Below, piece by piece: positions 31,172-42,914 of a stretch of DNA of 64,000 bases. Source of the DNA: Eremomyces bilateralis CBS 781.70 (Eukaryota > Ascomycota > Dothideomycetes > Eremomycetales > Eremomycetaceae). A program made the position numbers and the translations under genes. The first letter of the stretch is position 1; the number at the start of each line of letters is the position of its first letter. Location of the stretch: contig NW_022985072.1 in the NCBI RefSeq assembly GCF_010015585.1, positions 1,192,438-1,256,437 of the forward strand, in the 5' to 3' direction. Below the pieces are notes generated by a model. It was not told the origin of the DNA and did not search any database. It saw only the letters and a program-made list of their open reading frames with translations.

Positions 31172-34100
31172 TCAGGACGGTGAATTTTGTGCACTCCGCC
31201 GATTGTCTATCACCTCTGGCGATGACCTCGCCTTGATATTCTCAAGCACATGCTCCGCGACTTGAATAGCCTTGTCCGGAAGCCCTGCCAATCTTGCCAC
31301 CTTCAGTGCATGCGAGCTCGTGTTTACTCCCCTCCGTACCTTATGTATGAATGTAAACCCTCCCTCTTCGTCCTCTGCGATGTCGGTGCAATAGCAACCA
31401 AGTCTTTCAAAATGCCGCGACATCTCCGCGAGAGAATGGAAATGCGTCGCAAACAATGCCCGACAATTGTTGGTGTAGTGTAAATGATGAAGGCACGCAA
31501 ACGCTACAGCGATGCCGTCTTCCGGTGTCGTGCCTCGTCCCACCTCATCCATGATGACGAAGGATCGAGATGTTGCTTGCTTGAGAATTTCGGCAGTTTC
31601 GAGCATTTCAACCATGAAGGTCGATTGGTCCTGGTAGAGGTTATCCGCGGATCCGACCTGGCCTATCATCAGTATACAACGTAGAACGTGTAGGAGATGA
31701 CTTACCCTGCTGAATATCTTGTCCACCAGGCCAATCTCCGCATAATCCGCCGACACGAACGACCCCGTCTGCGCCAGAATCGAAATCAACGCATTCTGCC
31801 GCAAATACGTGCTCTTACCCGCCATATTTGGCCCCGTAATCAACAACACCTCCTCCTTATCCCCCACCACACAATCATTCGCCGTGAACCTCCTCCCCTG
31901 CTCCATCAATCCCACCTCTACCGTCGGATGCCTTCCCCCCAGAATGTGATGCGCCGTCCCCCGATTTACCACCGGCCGCGTCAGGCTCCGCTCCCGCGCC
32001 AACGTCGCGAACCCGCACGCCACGTCCACCTCGTCCAGCACCCCCGCGTTCCGCCGCAGCTTCACGAGGTTCTTGACCACTTGCGTGCGCAGCTGGGCGA
32101 AGATCCGCGATTCCTCGGAGCGGATCCGCGCGGTGGCCTCGTCGAGGCGAGTTCCGAGCGCGGTCCATTCGGGGAGGTGGAAGGAGTGCGTAGATTTGCT
32201 GGAGGAGACGCTGCGGGCGCCGGAGAGGGTGGAGGACGCGGTGCGGGCATCTTTGCCTTTTACGTGGCAGATGTGGCCGAGGCCGGGTGTCCATTTTAGG
32301 GTTAATGTCGAGCTGCTAGCGCGCTCCCGAAGCTCGGTTTCGAGGTCCGTTTTCTTAAGATGGAGTGTATCGAGCTCGGAGTGTAGGCGGTTGAGTGTTG
32401 GGCTGGCGGTGCGACGCATGATCCAGACTTCTTCGTTGCCCGATACTGCGGTCTGCTGGTCCCTATTTGCTCGAGCGACTTCCACTTCCTTGCGCTTGAG
32501 GGTTTGTGGCGTGCCTTTCAGTTTGCCGGTTTCGCCTGATTGGGTCAAAACTTCTTCGGCGAGTCCAAGCATGTCCGCTGCTTCGCTATCTTCGATCAAA
32601 TGTTGTTGCGAGAGCATGTCCTCGTCGATGGATTTTGTGATCCGGTTCGAAATTTGGAGTGGTCCGTCGAGCTGGATGTGGCGGACAAGATCTTGAATAT
32701 GGTACTTGATTGAGCCGGACACCACTGAATGTCTCGAGTTTGGTTCCCCTTCGTCTCGGCGGGTGATATGTTCTTGTAGAAGATCTGCGATTTGCTTTGT
32801 GACTTGAATGGTCTCCGATAGGCCAAGGAGATCGTCGGCGTCTCCTTTCCCGAAAGCAAACTTCTGGACAAGACGGAAGGAGTCGAATGTACGCCGCAGG
32901 AGTAAGATGAGATGCTCACAAAGGCCTTCGTTCTCGTACATTTCTCCAACCATGTCTAGACGGTTGTTGATCTCCTCCAGAGACATGGAGGGTGACACTA
33001 CCAAGTCAGTCACTATCATAGGTATGAAATCAGGATGGAGCATACTTAGTCTCTGGCGAAGTAACCTAGCTCCACTCTTGGTAACAGTTCTCCTAACCGA
33101 CTGCAGTAGACTCCCTTCATACGCCCCATCTTTTAGCGTTTTCTGGATCTCCAACGCTCGTAGTGTATTCTTGTCAATCAACATCGCTTCTTTCGCCTGC
33201 CTTTGCATTGGTGGTTGAAGCTTCGGTGCAGCCCCGAATAGCTGTTGCTCAACGTACGACACGAGGAAATATCCCGCTGACAGCTCTGCATCGGAGAACT
33301 TGGCCGCGTTCCAATCCTTGGTAGGCTCATCTACCATGGAAGGCCACCTGCTCAGCGGAGGCGTCTCCTTTGGCGTGTCGTGGTAGCTCACGACATGCTG
33401 ACCTTCATTTAGCGAAACAGCGAGCTGAGGATGCTGGGCATCGCGTAACGAGCTGTCGAGTAAAATCTCGCGCGGTCCAATTCGAGCAACGATGGAAGAT
33501 AAAGTGTCGAACGTTGCCTTTTGAGTAAAGAAATCTCCACTAGACAAATCAAGCCAAGCAATCCCAACGTCCGCCAGTCCGGTCGAAGGAGTCTCAAGGG
33601 ATCCATGAGGCTGGATGCACATAAGGAAGTTGTTCTCCCACGGATCCATGAATTTCTCATCAATAAGCGTGCCAGGAGTGATGATCCGGGTGACCTTCCT
33701 ATCGAACAACAAACCTCCTGATTTAGCTTTCTCGGCGGGATCATTGGCGAACTCCTCGCTGATGGCTACGTATTTGTTCAGGTCCTGCACTAGGATCTTG
33801 AGATAGCGGTCAAGTTGGAAGAACGGAAAACCGGACTATCGGATATGTCAGACAAACTCGGCCCAGTATCAAATGAGATGAGGTGGCAGACCATGTATAC
33901 CGGTCCGGCACTCGTCTTCTTTTGGGCGAGCTTGAGATTCAGCAAGGGGCCGAATTCTTCAGCTTGTTCGAAGTAAAGCTGTAATGTATCCGATCAGTCT
34001 ATGTCCTCTCTATAAATGTTTCAATAGAAGATACCTCATAGAAGCTCCCGACTCGAGTCAACACCACACAGTGGTTGAACTTCCGCATATTGTTTCGCGC

Positions 34101-34349
34101 TTGCTGCACCACCGTAGGATATGCCGGCTCATCTTCTGGTTGGGCATCTTGAGCCAAAGCTGGCAAAGGGCCCTGAGGTAGCTCGCTGATCTTTACACGC
34201 GTAGACGTTCTTTTACTGCGAGAGTGCGGTTTTGGAGCAAGCGATGGTTTGATACAGGCTCTATGCAGCCCGACTGCGGCGCAAAGGCTTCTCCCGGACA
34301 GGACGGCTTTTCTGTGCGCCCATCCTGTCCGCATCAGAATAGCGCGCAT
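31172..34349 (-). CDS. msh1: Mitochondrial MutS homologue Msh1
   Basis: Exons on the minus strand: 34349-34035, 33978-33892, then 33835 to 31172 with two further introns inside (33045-32998 and 31705-31658, each 48 bases). The spliced product is 989 residues. Msh1 is the MutS-type ATPase that maintains mitochondrial DNA. The first ~50 residues (ILMRTGWAHRKAVLSGRSLC) are basic and Ser/Arg-rich like a matrix presequence, hence the start at 34349. The mismatch-binding domain begins YPTVVQQARNNMRKF and has GSFYELYFEQA across intron 1 (the phenylalanine of the FYE motif). The ATPase has Walker A TGPNMAGKST, Walker B SFVIMDEVGRGTTPEDG and ATHFHSLAEM. The two 48-base introns are multiples of three without stops, so retention would only lengthen the protein. 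Both are supported because they insert non-family residues (for example 16 residues inside DKIFSR-VGSADNLYQDQST). Confidence 0.95.
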
Positions 34350-34567
34350 CTTTCTGATATCAATATGAATCCATCTTTCCCCTTCATGAATTTCCGTCAA
34401 CATGGACAGCAATGAAATAAATGTGTCGTGTGTTGAACCCCTGATACCCTGTCATGATATTGCCTCTTCGGGACTAGCGTTTTTGCCGGGTGTACGGATT
34501 TCGAGGTGTCATCACAAGCAAAAAATATTCGGCTTCATCTAATCCCAATTCACATGAATATTGAAAA
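34350..34567. promoter_or_regulatory. Divergent promoter, msh1 / hem12
   Basis: 218 bases between the start codons of msh1 (minus) and the uroporphyrinogen decarboxylase gene (plus). Both serve mitochondrial or respiratory functions. No specific site could be assigned. Confidence 0.5.
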
Positions 34568-35878
34568 ATGTCAAATATGGCTCCAGAATTTAAGCCGTTG
34601 AAGAACGATTTGATACTGAGGGCCGCTCGCGGTAGGTATGCAGCAATGCGTCTTCTGTGGGCGTCCGCTGATCACGATCACAGGCGAAAAAGTCGAGAAG
34701 GCCCCGGCATGGGTGATGAGGCAAGGTAACACACACAAATTGCCTTGAACATGACGGATTGGCATTGACTTGTGTAGCTGGGCGGTATCTGCCCGAGTAT
34801 CATGAAGCAAAGGGCACCCACGACTTCTTCGAGTGCTGCCGGGATGCCGAGATTGCATCAACCATCACGCTCCAGCCGATTGATCGGTACGCGGGAATCA
34901 TCGACGCGGCCATCATCTTCAGTGACATTCTCGTCATTCCCCAGGCGATGGGGATGGAAGTGGTGATGGTCGACAAGAAAGGGCCGCATTTCCCCAATCC
35001 GCTCTCCAGTCCCCAGGACCCGCAGTATGCCGAGGTTCTCCAGCGCGATGTCGATGTCAAGGAGAGCTTGGATTATGTGTACAGAGCGATCACGCTGACC
35101 AGGCAGAAGCTGGAAGGCAGGGTGCCGCTGATTGGTTTCTGTGGTGCTCCTTGGACGTTGCTTTGCTACATGGTTGAGGGTGGCGGGAGCAAGATGTTCA
35201 AGGAGATCAAAACATGGATATACAAGTATCCGAAAGAGTCAAAAGCGTTGCTCCAGAAGATTACGGACTGCTGCATTGAATATTTGGCTTTACAGGTCCA
35301 GGCCGGTGCACAGGTCGGTGATACGAACCAAAATATAATGGCAATCCAACTAATTCACTGAATAGATGCTACAAGTCTTCGATTCATGGGCTGGCGAACT
35401 GTCTCCTTCTTCATTCAAGGAGTTCTCATTACCATATCTACGAGAAATCGCCACCGGCACGCAAGCACGATTAACGGAACTTGGACTTGAGAAGGTTCCC
35501 ATGGTCGTCTTTGCGAAAGGAGCATGGTATGCATTAGAAGACCTGTGCAATTCCGACTACGACGTTGTCAGCCTCGACTGGCTCCATGATCCAGCGGAAG
35601 CGTACAAGATTGCACGCAGCAAAGGCAAGACGCTACAAGGAAACATGGATCCTGGTGCTCTTTACGGCGGAAAACCATCGATTGCCAAAGAGCTGGACCA
35701 TATCGTGAGAGGATTTGGTGGTGGGAAACAAGGATGGATTGCGAATCTCGGACATGGTAATTGGTCTATTCTCTATTGTCTAGGCTTCGTTGCTAATGAT
35801 ATAGGTGTCACTCCGTTTGTGGATCCCGAAAATTTGAGGTTCTTCTTCGAGGAGGTTAAGCGGCTGTCTTCGTCGTAG
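34568..35878 (+). CDS. hem12: Uroporphyrinogen decarboxylase
   Basis: Five exons (34568-34631, 34684-34725, 34778-35313, 35366-35756, 35805-35878; introns 52, 52, 52 and 48 bases) give 368 residues, the usual length. It removes four carboxyl groups from uroporphyrinogen III to give coproporphyrinogen III, a cytosolic step of haem synthesis. Signature 1 [15 protein letters not shown] spans intron 2, with the substrate-binding Arg. The second signature is [16 protein letters not shown], and catalytic Asp lies in [15 protein letters not shown]. Further family text: [36 protein letters not shown]. Exon 2 is only 42 bases. The last intron is 48 bases, in phase and stopless. ATG 34568 is chosen; a second ATG at 34577 is equally in frame. 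Confidence 0.96.
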
Positions 35879-36013
35879 AACACTAAACCGGGTTGGATAT
35901 CATCAACGGTCCCTTGACTTCGATGTCTATCCCAGCCTATAATTGACCGTAGGGCCGCGAGGGACCATTGATTTCGGCCATAATGGAGGACAATTGCTGC
36001 TAGATGACCGCCA

Positions 36014-36607
36014 CTACGGCTCACCGATATCCTCGTTCCTATTGAAAATTTTAGTCCTGCATTCCCGGTGGAGAATCTGGGAGATTGGTACCATTCCTCC
36101 GGCTTCTCGGCGATGAACTTCTTCATCAATTCCTGACACTCCTTGTTCTTCAAAACGACGACCTCGATGCCCCTCTGCTTCAGATATTCCTCGCCCCCGA
36201 CAAAGGTCTCGTTCTCCCCGATGACTACCCGCTTTACTTTGTACATAACGCAAGAACCAGTGCACATGTCACATGGCGACAAGGTTGTATAGCAGGTGGC
36301 GCCCCGATACACCGACGCCGGTAGCCTCCCAGCATTCTCAAACGTCGATATCTCCGCCTGATAGCAATGTTATACAATGGACCACGTAGGATTGGGCGTG
36401 AAAGACGGCAATGTTCAACAAGGCAGTGATGGGATAGATTCAACATACATGAAGCGTAGCACTGCCCTTCTGGAGCCTCATATTGTGGCCTCGTCCCAGT
36501 ATTGTCCCATCTGCAGCGACAAGAGCTGAACCAATGGGAACGCCGCCCTCGGCAGCACCTTTACGGGCTTCCTCCAACGCCGCAATGAAACCTGGATCCG
36601 TTTCCAT
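36014..36607 (-). CDS. fcy1: Cytosine deaminase
   Basis: Three exons on the minus strand (36607-36449, 36357-36092, 36038-36014; introns 91 and 53 bases) encode 149 residues, close to yeast Fcy1 (158). It deaminates cytosine to uracil in pyrimidine salvage and also acts on 5-fluorocytosine. The zinc site is complete: HAE (the H is the last codon of exon 1, AE the first of exon 2) and PCDMC in TTLSPCDMCTG. N-terminal GVPIGSALVAADG and GRGHNMRLQKGSATLH are typical. The last exon is only 25 bases and supplies the conserved ending WNEDIGEP; without it the frame runs on unnaturally. Its 3' end is 135 bases from the 3' end of hem12 (convergent). Confidence 0.95.
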
Positions 36608-37518
36608 TTCTTTGTTGCTCGTGCTATCTAGTAGAAAATAAGTTAAATCGAAGTAAGAATGGTAGTACAGCACGTGCTCGATACACAGTGATGTTTAATA
36701 TCTGTATTCTTCACGCTGGAGTGACTCGGGAATTGGCACAGATTGCCGACGTCGACAATCTCTCCCGAAAGCAAAAGAAGCGTAGAAATCGATAGAAGAG
36801 TTCAGAAGCTTGGCGCCGAATCGGTGGGTCCGAGCCAGCGTCTCCCAGCTCAAGTTTTATCACCGATCCTCACAGCCCGAACTGCAGACAGCCTAAGGAG
36901 AGTCTAAGCGTGGTCTCCAAGGCAAAAAGAGGGAATCGGATTACAGAGGGACCTGCACTAAGAATTCACACTTTCACACGATTGCCTTTGCCGTTGCCTT
37001 GTCGATCCCCGCTGTCATCATTGTCAAAATCTTCGCCCCAAAGACCATCCCGCCCCTTCACTCTTTGCATCTCCTCCTCCCTTTTTATCGCCCCTCCAGA
37101 TCTCTTCTCTCCAGACAAAATCGGTGAGTGAGCATCTTATTCGCGACTCTCCTAGAGCCACTCCGGATTCGCTTCGACCATCTGACAACGACGGGTGAGT
37201 GATCCCGCGCTAAACCTCCCTGACGACACACTCAACTTTGTCCCTTTGACCTTGATTGCTCATCACGATTCCCTGTTTCCTACCACGGGAATCCCTCCGC
37301 CTTACTTCCTCAAAGTAGAGCCTGGTGGCATCTTCAGCGCTTCTTACTAGACGGTTCTGAGACCGTTATCAGAGGTGTATTGTTTACTAACATCCTTCGC
37401 TGCTTGATAGATCTACATCAAGAGCCTTATAACCGCTTCGAAGACCTCCGACAGCCGTCCGAGATCAAGAGAGTCCTCCCCGTCACAATATACCGATAGC
37501 ACATATTACACCTTCACG
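36608..37518. promoter_or_regulatory. Divergent region, fcy1 / ydj1, with probable leader of ydj1
   Basis: 911 bases between divergent starts. The right half is rich in pyrimidine tracts and has GTGAGT sequences near 37121 and 37195 and a TAG near 37411, so a 5'-leader intron in the chaperone gene is possible. GAAGAGTTCAGAAGC (about 36797) resembles heat-shock elements but with wrong spacing. Confidence 0.4.
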
Positions 37519-38955
37519 ATGGTGAAAGAAACAAAATACTACGAAATCCTCGCGGTATGCGACTGCCGCCTTGCTTGAGCAAACCGAATATATCCTAACG
37601 ATCAACAGGTGTCACCCGATGCCACCGAGGCTCAGCTTAAAACCGCATACAAGAAAGGTGCATTGAAATGGCATCCCGGTACGCATATCTCCATCGTCTC
37701 TCGCCTCGACCACTTCTAACGTCTCCCAGATAAGAACAACGACAACCCGGAAGCCGCCGAGAAATTCAAGGACCTCTCCCACGCCTACGAGGTCCTCTCC
37801 GACTCCCAAAAACGTGGCCTGTACGACCAATATGGTGAAGAAGGCCTGGAACAAGGCGGCATGGGCGGCGGCATGGCAGCCGAGGACCTGTTTGCTCAGT
37901 TCTTCGGCGGCGGCGGTGGCGGGTTCGGCGGCATGTTCGGCGGCGGCATGGGGGGCGGAATGCGCGACGCCGGCCCTCGCAAGGCCCGGACCATCTCCCA
38001 CGTGCACAAGGTCACCCTCGAGGACATCTACCGCGGAAAGGTCTCTAAGCTCGCGTTGCAAAAATCCGTCGTCTGCCCGAAATGCGATGGGCGGGGCGGG
38101 AAGGACGGCGCGGTGAAGAAGTGCGCCGGGTGTGATGGCCGCGGAATGAAGACCATGATGCGCCAGATGGGACCCATGATCCAGCGTTTCCAGACCGTCT
38201 GCTCCGACTGCAATGGCGAGGGCGAGATCATCCGGGACAAGGACCGATGCAAGGCCTGCACCGGCAAGAAAACGACGATCGAGCGGAAAGTGCTCCACGT
38301 CCACGTCGACCGGGGCATCAAATCCGGCACCAAGATCGAGTTCCGCGGCGAGGGCGACCAGCTTCCTGGCGCCGAGCCCGGCGATGTGGTGTTTGAGATC
38401 GAGCAGAAACCTCATGCTCGCTTCCAGCGCAAGGAGGACGATCTGTTCTACCACGCCGAGATTGATCTGCTGACAGCGCTGGCTGGAGGCCGACTTCACA
38501 TCGAGCACCTCGATGAGCGATGGTTGGTCGTTGATATTGTTCCCGGCGAAGTCATTGCCCCAGGTATGTGCACCCCATCCACCCTGGAAGTCCTAGTAAC
38601 CCACTAACACCCACCAGGCTCCATCAAAGTCATCCGCGGCCAAGGCATGCCCTCCTACCGCCACCACGACTTCGGTAACCTCTACGTCCAATTCGACGTC
38701 AAGTTCCCCGAATCGCTCCCCGGCCCCACCGGCATGCCCCCCATGTCCGACGCGGACCGCGCCGCCCTCGAGCGCATCCTGCCACCGCGTGCCGCCGCCG
38801 ATAAGAAACCGCCCGCGGACGCGATGACGGAGGATTTCAGCCTGGAGGAGGTCGACCCGGCGGGTGAGCAGGCGCGAGCCCGTGGGATGATGAGTGATGA
38901 TGATGACGATGAGATGGGTGCGGGTGGAGAGAGGGTGCAGTGCGCGTCGCAGTAG
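37519..38955 (+). CDS. ydj1: Type I DnaJ chaperone Ydj1/Mas5
   Basis: Four exons (37519-37554, 37609-37678, 37730-38563, 38618-38955; introns 54, 51 and 54 bases) give 425 residues. This Hsp40 hands clients to Hsp70 and stimulates its ATPase at the cytosolic face of ER and mitochondria. In order: J domain with [20 protein letters not shown] and [11 protein letters not shown] (the HPD motif is split by intron 2, CATCCCG|AT), a Gly/Phe-rich region with [19 protein letters not shown], four zinc-binding CxxCxGxG repeats ([32 protein letters not shown]), and the C-terminal client domains. It ends CASQ, a CaaX farnesylation box identical to that of yeast Ydj1. Exon 1 is just 12 codons. A heat-inducible promoter is expected but not proved here. 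Confidence 0.97.
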
Positions 38956-39768
38956 ACGAGGCTCCGTGTGGGTTATGAGTGGGTGGAGGTATGAATGGGA
39001 TATGAGGGTTGCATCGGCGATGGAGGAGACAATGCGTTCGACGGAGTTGGATGACTTCGTCGGGATATAAACGAGTGGTGGCCGGGAAAGCGGCGGTTCA
39101 TGTGGTGGATCAAACTTTCCGAGTTGTCGATCCTAGTCCTCACTCTCCAGACCTCTCTCCGCACACCGCCGATATCAAGGCACAGATATCTACTATCACC
39201 GATTCCCCGCTAGCTACCCACCCTCCGACCGCGTCCATCCTCGGTTCTACTGTCCTCTATCCCCCTCGCATTGCTACCCTTGTGCGTTCTATAGACCTTT
39301 GACTTCCGTACTTTGCCTAGCCTGATCTCGTTTTTCTGGCGTTCCGACCGGTTTGGGATGACGGACGGTGGGATGTGTGCATATGACGAGGTTGCGCGGG
39401 CTGGGATGGGCGGGCGGAGACTAGATAGTAATTGAATTTTGCTTTTTCAGGTTGAAGATTGAATTGTTTAGAACATCTATGATATGATTGTGAATGACCT
39501 ATAAACTGATTCAAGGATGACCTATCTACCAGTGTCTTTTAGTGGGTGGGTGTACTTCCGTAAGCATATCAGATGCTCATGGCTAAACCGTAAACGCCGT
39601 GGAGTGCACAGACTTGGGCAGCCTTGGATGACCTCGCCCAGCTTGTAGCTTTCTCCAATGTGCCCCCCACCAACCCTCAAGGCATCATCCATTATCCTCC
39701 GCAATCCATATTAAACCACCGATATTCCTCTCTCCAACCACACCAATTCCCCTCCCCAAACCCTCACC
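38956..39768. other. Intergenic, 3' region of ydj1 and cap2 promoter
   Basis: No supported gene. CT-rich promoter-like sequence at about 39690-39765 precedes cap2. Confidence 0.35.
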
Positions 39769-40868
39769 ATGACCTCCACCGACCCCTTCGACAGCGCCCT
39801 GTAAGCCCATCCCCTCCTTTCCTTCCACCATCGAACTAACCCCCCCAGCGACCTCCTCCGTCGCCTCAACCCCTCCACCACCGCCCTCAACGTCCAACGT
39901 CTCTGCACCCTCTCCCCCTCCCTCACTGATGACCTCCTCGAATCCGTCGACATCCCGCTCACCACCCGAAAATGCCGCGTCACCCAGCGCGACTTCCTCT
40001 GCTGCGACTACAACCGCGACGGCGACAGCTGGCGCAGCCCGTGGAGCAATGAGTTCGAGCCGCCACTGGAGGAGAGCGAGGTGAGCGAGGGGGTGACGCC
40101 GAGTGAGAAGGTGAGGAAGATGGAGGTGAGGGCGAACGAGGCGTTTGATGTGTATCGGGAGTTGTATTTTGAGGGGGGGGTGGCGAGTGTGTATTTTTGG
40201 GATGTAGAGGGGGGGTTTGCGGGGGCGGTGTTGTTGAAGAAGGGTGAGTGCTCATGTTTCTGAGATACCCAGCTACTCCACTGTGCATTTTCTTTGCATC
40301 TTCTTGGGCTTTGAATCGTTGGAGATATGGTGTATGGCTACATGTGCTGACCCCTTCTCTCACCCAGCCGTTTCCCCCGGCGGAAACTCCACGGGCTCCT
40401 GGGACAGTATCCACGTCTTCGAAGCGCTCGACAAGCCGCCCCGACAGGCACACTACAAGCTCACCTCCACCGTCATCCTGTCGCTCGGCACCGGCGCCGA
40501 GGGGCTGGGCAAGATGGACCTGGCGGGCAACATGGTGCGGCAGGTCGAGCAGGACATGCCGGTGGACGACGACATGAGCCACGTTGCGAACGTCGGGAAG
40601 ATGGTGGAGGACATGGAGATTAAGATGAGGAATTTGCTGCGTAAGTACCGAATCGGAGAGGGGTTGGTTAGGAGGGACGCTGACGAGATGCAGAGGAGGT
40701 GTACTTTGGGAAGGCGAAGGATGTGGTGGGAGATTTGAGGAGTGAGATTCGATTCTATCTACCTGGACGACGAGTGGGTGCTAATTTTTGATAGGCATTG
40801 CGCCGTTGAGCGAGACGAATCGAGATCGGGCGACACAGAGAGAGATGATCAGTAGTATGGGCAAGTAG
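39769..40868 (+). CDS. cap2: F-actin capping protein subunit beta
   Basis: Five exons (39769-39800, 39849-40243, 40368-40640, 40694-40741, 40795-40868; introns 48, 124, 53 and 53 bases) give 273 residues, typical for CapZ beta. With the alpha subunit it caps barbed ends of actin filaments, controlling cortical patches and hyphal tip actin. Family text: FDSALDLLRRLNP at the start, FLCCDYNRDGDSWRSPWSNE, SVYFWDVEGGFAGAVLLKK, GSWDSIHVFEALDKPPRQAH, YKLTSTVILSLGTG, VRQVEQDMPVDDDMSHVANV, GKMVEDMEIKMRNLLQEVYF and GKAKDVVGDLRS. The fourth exon is only 48 bases and crosses EVYFGKAKDV. Strongly GC-rich coding in places with G-runs (40170-40230). Confidence 0.94.
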
Positions 40869-41165
40869 AGCACTCCCATACCCGACGGCTGCGATTCTGT
40901 CATGCCTCTGGACGGCAGGAAAGTCGGGGATTCAGCTAGGATGAACATTGATGTTACGGTTAAAAGCAGCATATAGCGGGGTTCACAGCGCAATTGAGGG
41001 TTCCAAAGACTCTACGCAACAACTTTCCGATTCAACTGCAATACGTCCGAAACCCTAATAATGGCCTCTGTACCAACCAAACATTAATCCAATACTTCCA
41101 CTAGATCCCCAATAAATCCGAACACTCTTTCTCAACTTCCAAGCGACCGCTCCACTTCAAACCGC

Positions 41166-41402
41166 TTACAAGGCCAAGGCAGCCATGACGAGAGCACCGG
41201 CACCAGCAAGGACGGGGAATCCGGTCGCCGCAGCCATGCCAGACGAAGTGCCTGAAGCGCCCGCTGAGCCGGAGCCGCTGGAGCCAGACTCGCCAGCAGA
41301 TCCTATATTCAGTCAGCTACCCATCCTTTCCTTCTATTACAATGCAACACTACTCACCAGTCTCAGACGGATCCGAAGAACTGCCCGAACCCGACCCGGA
41401 GT

Positions 41403-41433
<31 letters not shown>

Positions 41434-41841
41434 ACCGGTAGCACTCGCGCCGGCCGACCCAGTCCTGGACCCCGACCCAGACCCCGATCCGGACCCCGAT
41501 CCCGATCCAGCCGTCGGCACCGCGGTTTCGGTCAGGGTGATATACTGTCCGAAACACGCGTTCTGGCACTGCGTATACTTATCGGTAGCGGCCGCGGTCC
41601 CGTCGCCCTGGTCGCACGCGGCGACGCAGACGGTGACCTGGTCCATGGCATTCTCATCGGGGCGCGGCACACCGACGCAGTTGGCCGCGCAGTTGACGTC
41701 GCCGGAGGGGCAGGCGGCAAGGCAGGTCTGGACGGGGGTGAGCTCGGCGGTGGCGGTGGGGGCCTCGGAGCCAGAGTCCTGGGGGATGGCGTGGGCGGTG
41801 AGGGCGAGGAGGGTGGTGAGGAGGAGAGAGTTGAACTGCAT
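41166..41841 (-). CDS. Small secreted GPI-anchor-type Cys- and Ser/Gly-rich protein
   Basis: Minus strand, exons 41841-41358 and 41302-41166 (55-base intron, phase 1) give 206 residues. It has a signal peptide (FNSLLLTTLLALTAHA) and a compact domain with four Cys-x3-Cys pairs (CLAAC, CAANC, CVAAC, CQNAC), then a Ser-Gly dipeptide stalk (GSGSGSGSGS...). After the intron a GPI-attachment-like C-terminus follows: SSGMAAATGFPVLAGAGALV then MAALAL. It should sit on the plasma membrane or wall. The 8-cysteine spacing recalls small fungal surface proteins but lacks the CFEM pattern, and I cannot name a family. The SG stalk is built from near-perfect 6-base repeats (GGxxCx) at about 41395-41515, a likely length-variable tract. 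Confidence 0.85.
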
Positions 41842-42515
41842 TTTGATGATGGGAGTAAAGACGCGTTTTTAGAGGCGGCGATCAATTAATGGACTTGGGA
41901 TGAAGTAAATGGCGGATATGAGCGAGTGTGATGAAGACAAGTCGAATAGACTCTGCTAACGAACGACGGAGAAGTACTGATGGGATGATTCTGGAGATTT
42001 CACATATGACTGAAGAAAAGAAGAGAGAAGGAGGACAAGATCACAGCAAAGTCAGAAGAAAGGGAGAGATGTTGGGGCCCTTGGGGGAATTCAGGCCAGG
42101 CATGTTGGTATGGAGATTCCGGGGGGAGTGCATGCGCCATGCAGAATCGCTAGAAACACGGCAACCAGCCGATCTACTAGAGCGTTTCCAGCCCAATTCC
42201 CTGCATTGGCCGCTCCGTAGCCTGTAACATGTTGAGGTTTGTCGAGTTTTTCCTTTCGTGTCTTTGCGGGCTTGACCGCTTGAGCCGTAATGACCAGATG
42301 ACACCGCTGCTCGAATCTCGAAACCAATTGGGTCCGGCGGAATAAAATTAGACAATACCTTCAGTGTCGTATTAGTACCCCCGAGGCCGGAACTCTGGAG
42401 TGAAACAGCGACGCTCAACAGTAAAAGGTCTGCTTAGCGGCTCGGCTCAATTCTGTCTGTGCTAAAAACAGGGAGGCTAACTAGTGGCTTGATAACTATT
42501 GACAATTGACATGGA
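41842..42515. other. Intergenic, no supported gene
   Basis: Only short overlapping frames. Confidence 0.3.
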
Positions 42516-42806
42516 TTAATGGAGATGATCGGGATTCGTCGATTTCGGCGCGTCGAGCCACGACTTCACGCGTTCGAGTTCAATTTGGTGCAACGAGATT
42601 GAAGGCTTTCTGAGGAAGGGAAGGACTCCCTTATCGTCTGCTATTGCGAGAGAAACTGTGCGATGCAGTGAATAGCAAATAACTATACCTGCTAACACGA
42701 ACAATTTTCGTGCCCACCTCTACCGTTATTTCAGGCGGCAGAGCGGCAAACAATAGCAGGAGAGAATGACACAACTTCTCATTTCTACTTTCTACCACCG
42801 AGTTTT
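42516..42806 (-). CDS. Possible small protein divergent from mph1
   Basis: Coding-like text on the minus strand: HSLLLLFAALPPEITVEVGT (about 42775-42715), then, after a possible 43-base intron (42705-42663), LAIADDKGVLPFLRKPSISL, HQIELERVKSWLDAPKSTNP and DHLH with a stop at 42516. The join fits in phase, but I see no ATG in frame close by, so the 5' end is not fixed (a first exon may lie upstream). No family is recognised. The strict amphipathic HQIELERVKSWL segment looks selected. It would share a promoter region with mph1. Confidence 0.35.
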
Positions 42807-42914
42807 CCCCTCGACGTGGCACTGCATTCTCACCGACATGTCGTGACTTCATCCCTCCTCTCCAGTGTGTGTTGGAATCGCAGTTGCGGGACTGGGTATC
42901 AGGAAAGAATAAAG

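Noticed and set aside
36797-36815. Heat-shock element upstream of ydj1
   Set aside because: GAA and TTC blocks are present, but the spacing (3 then 1) does not fit the 2-base spacing of a real element, and it is far from the start.
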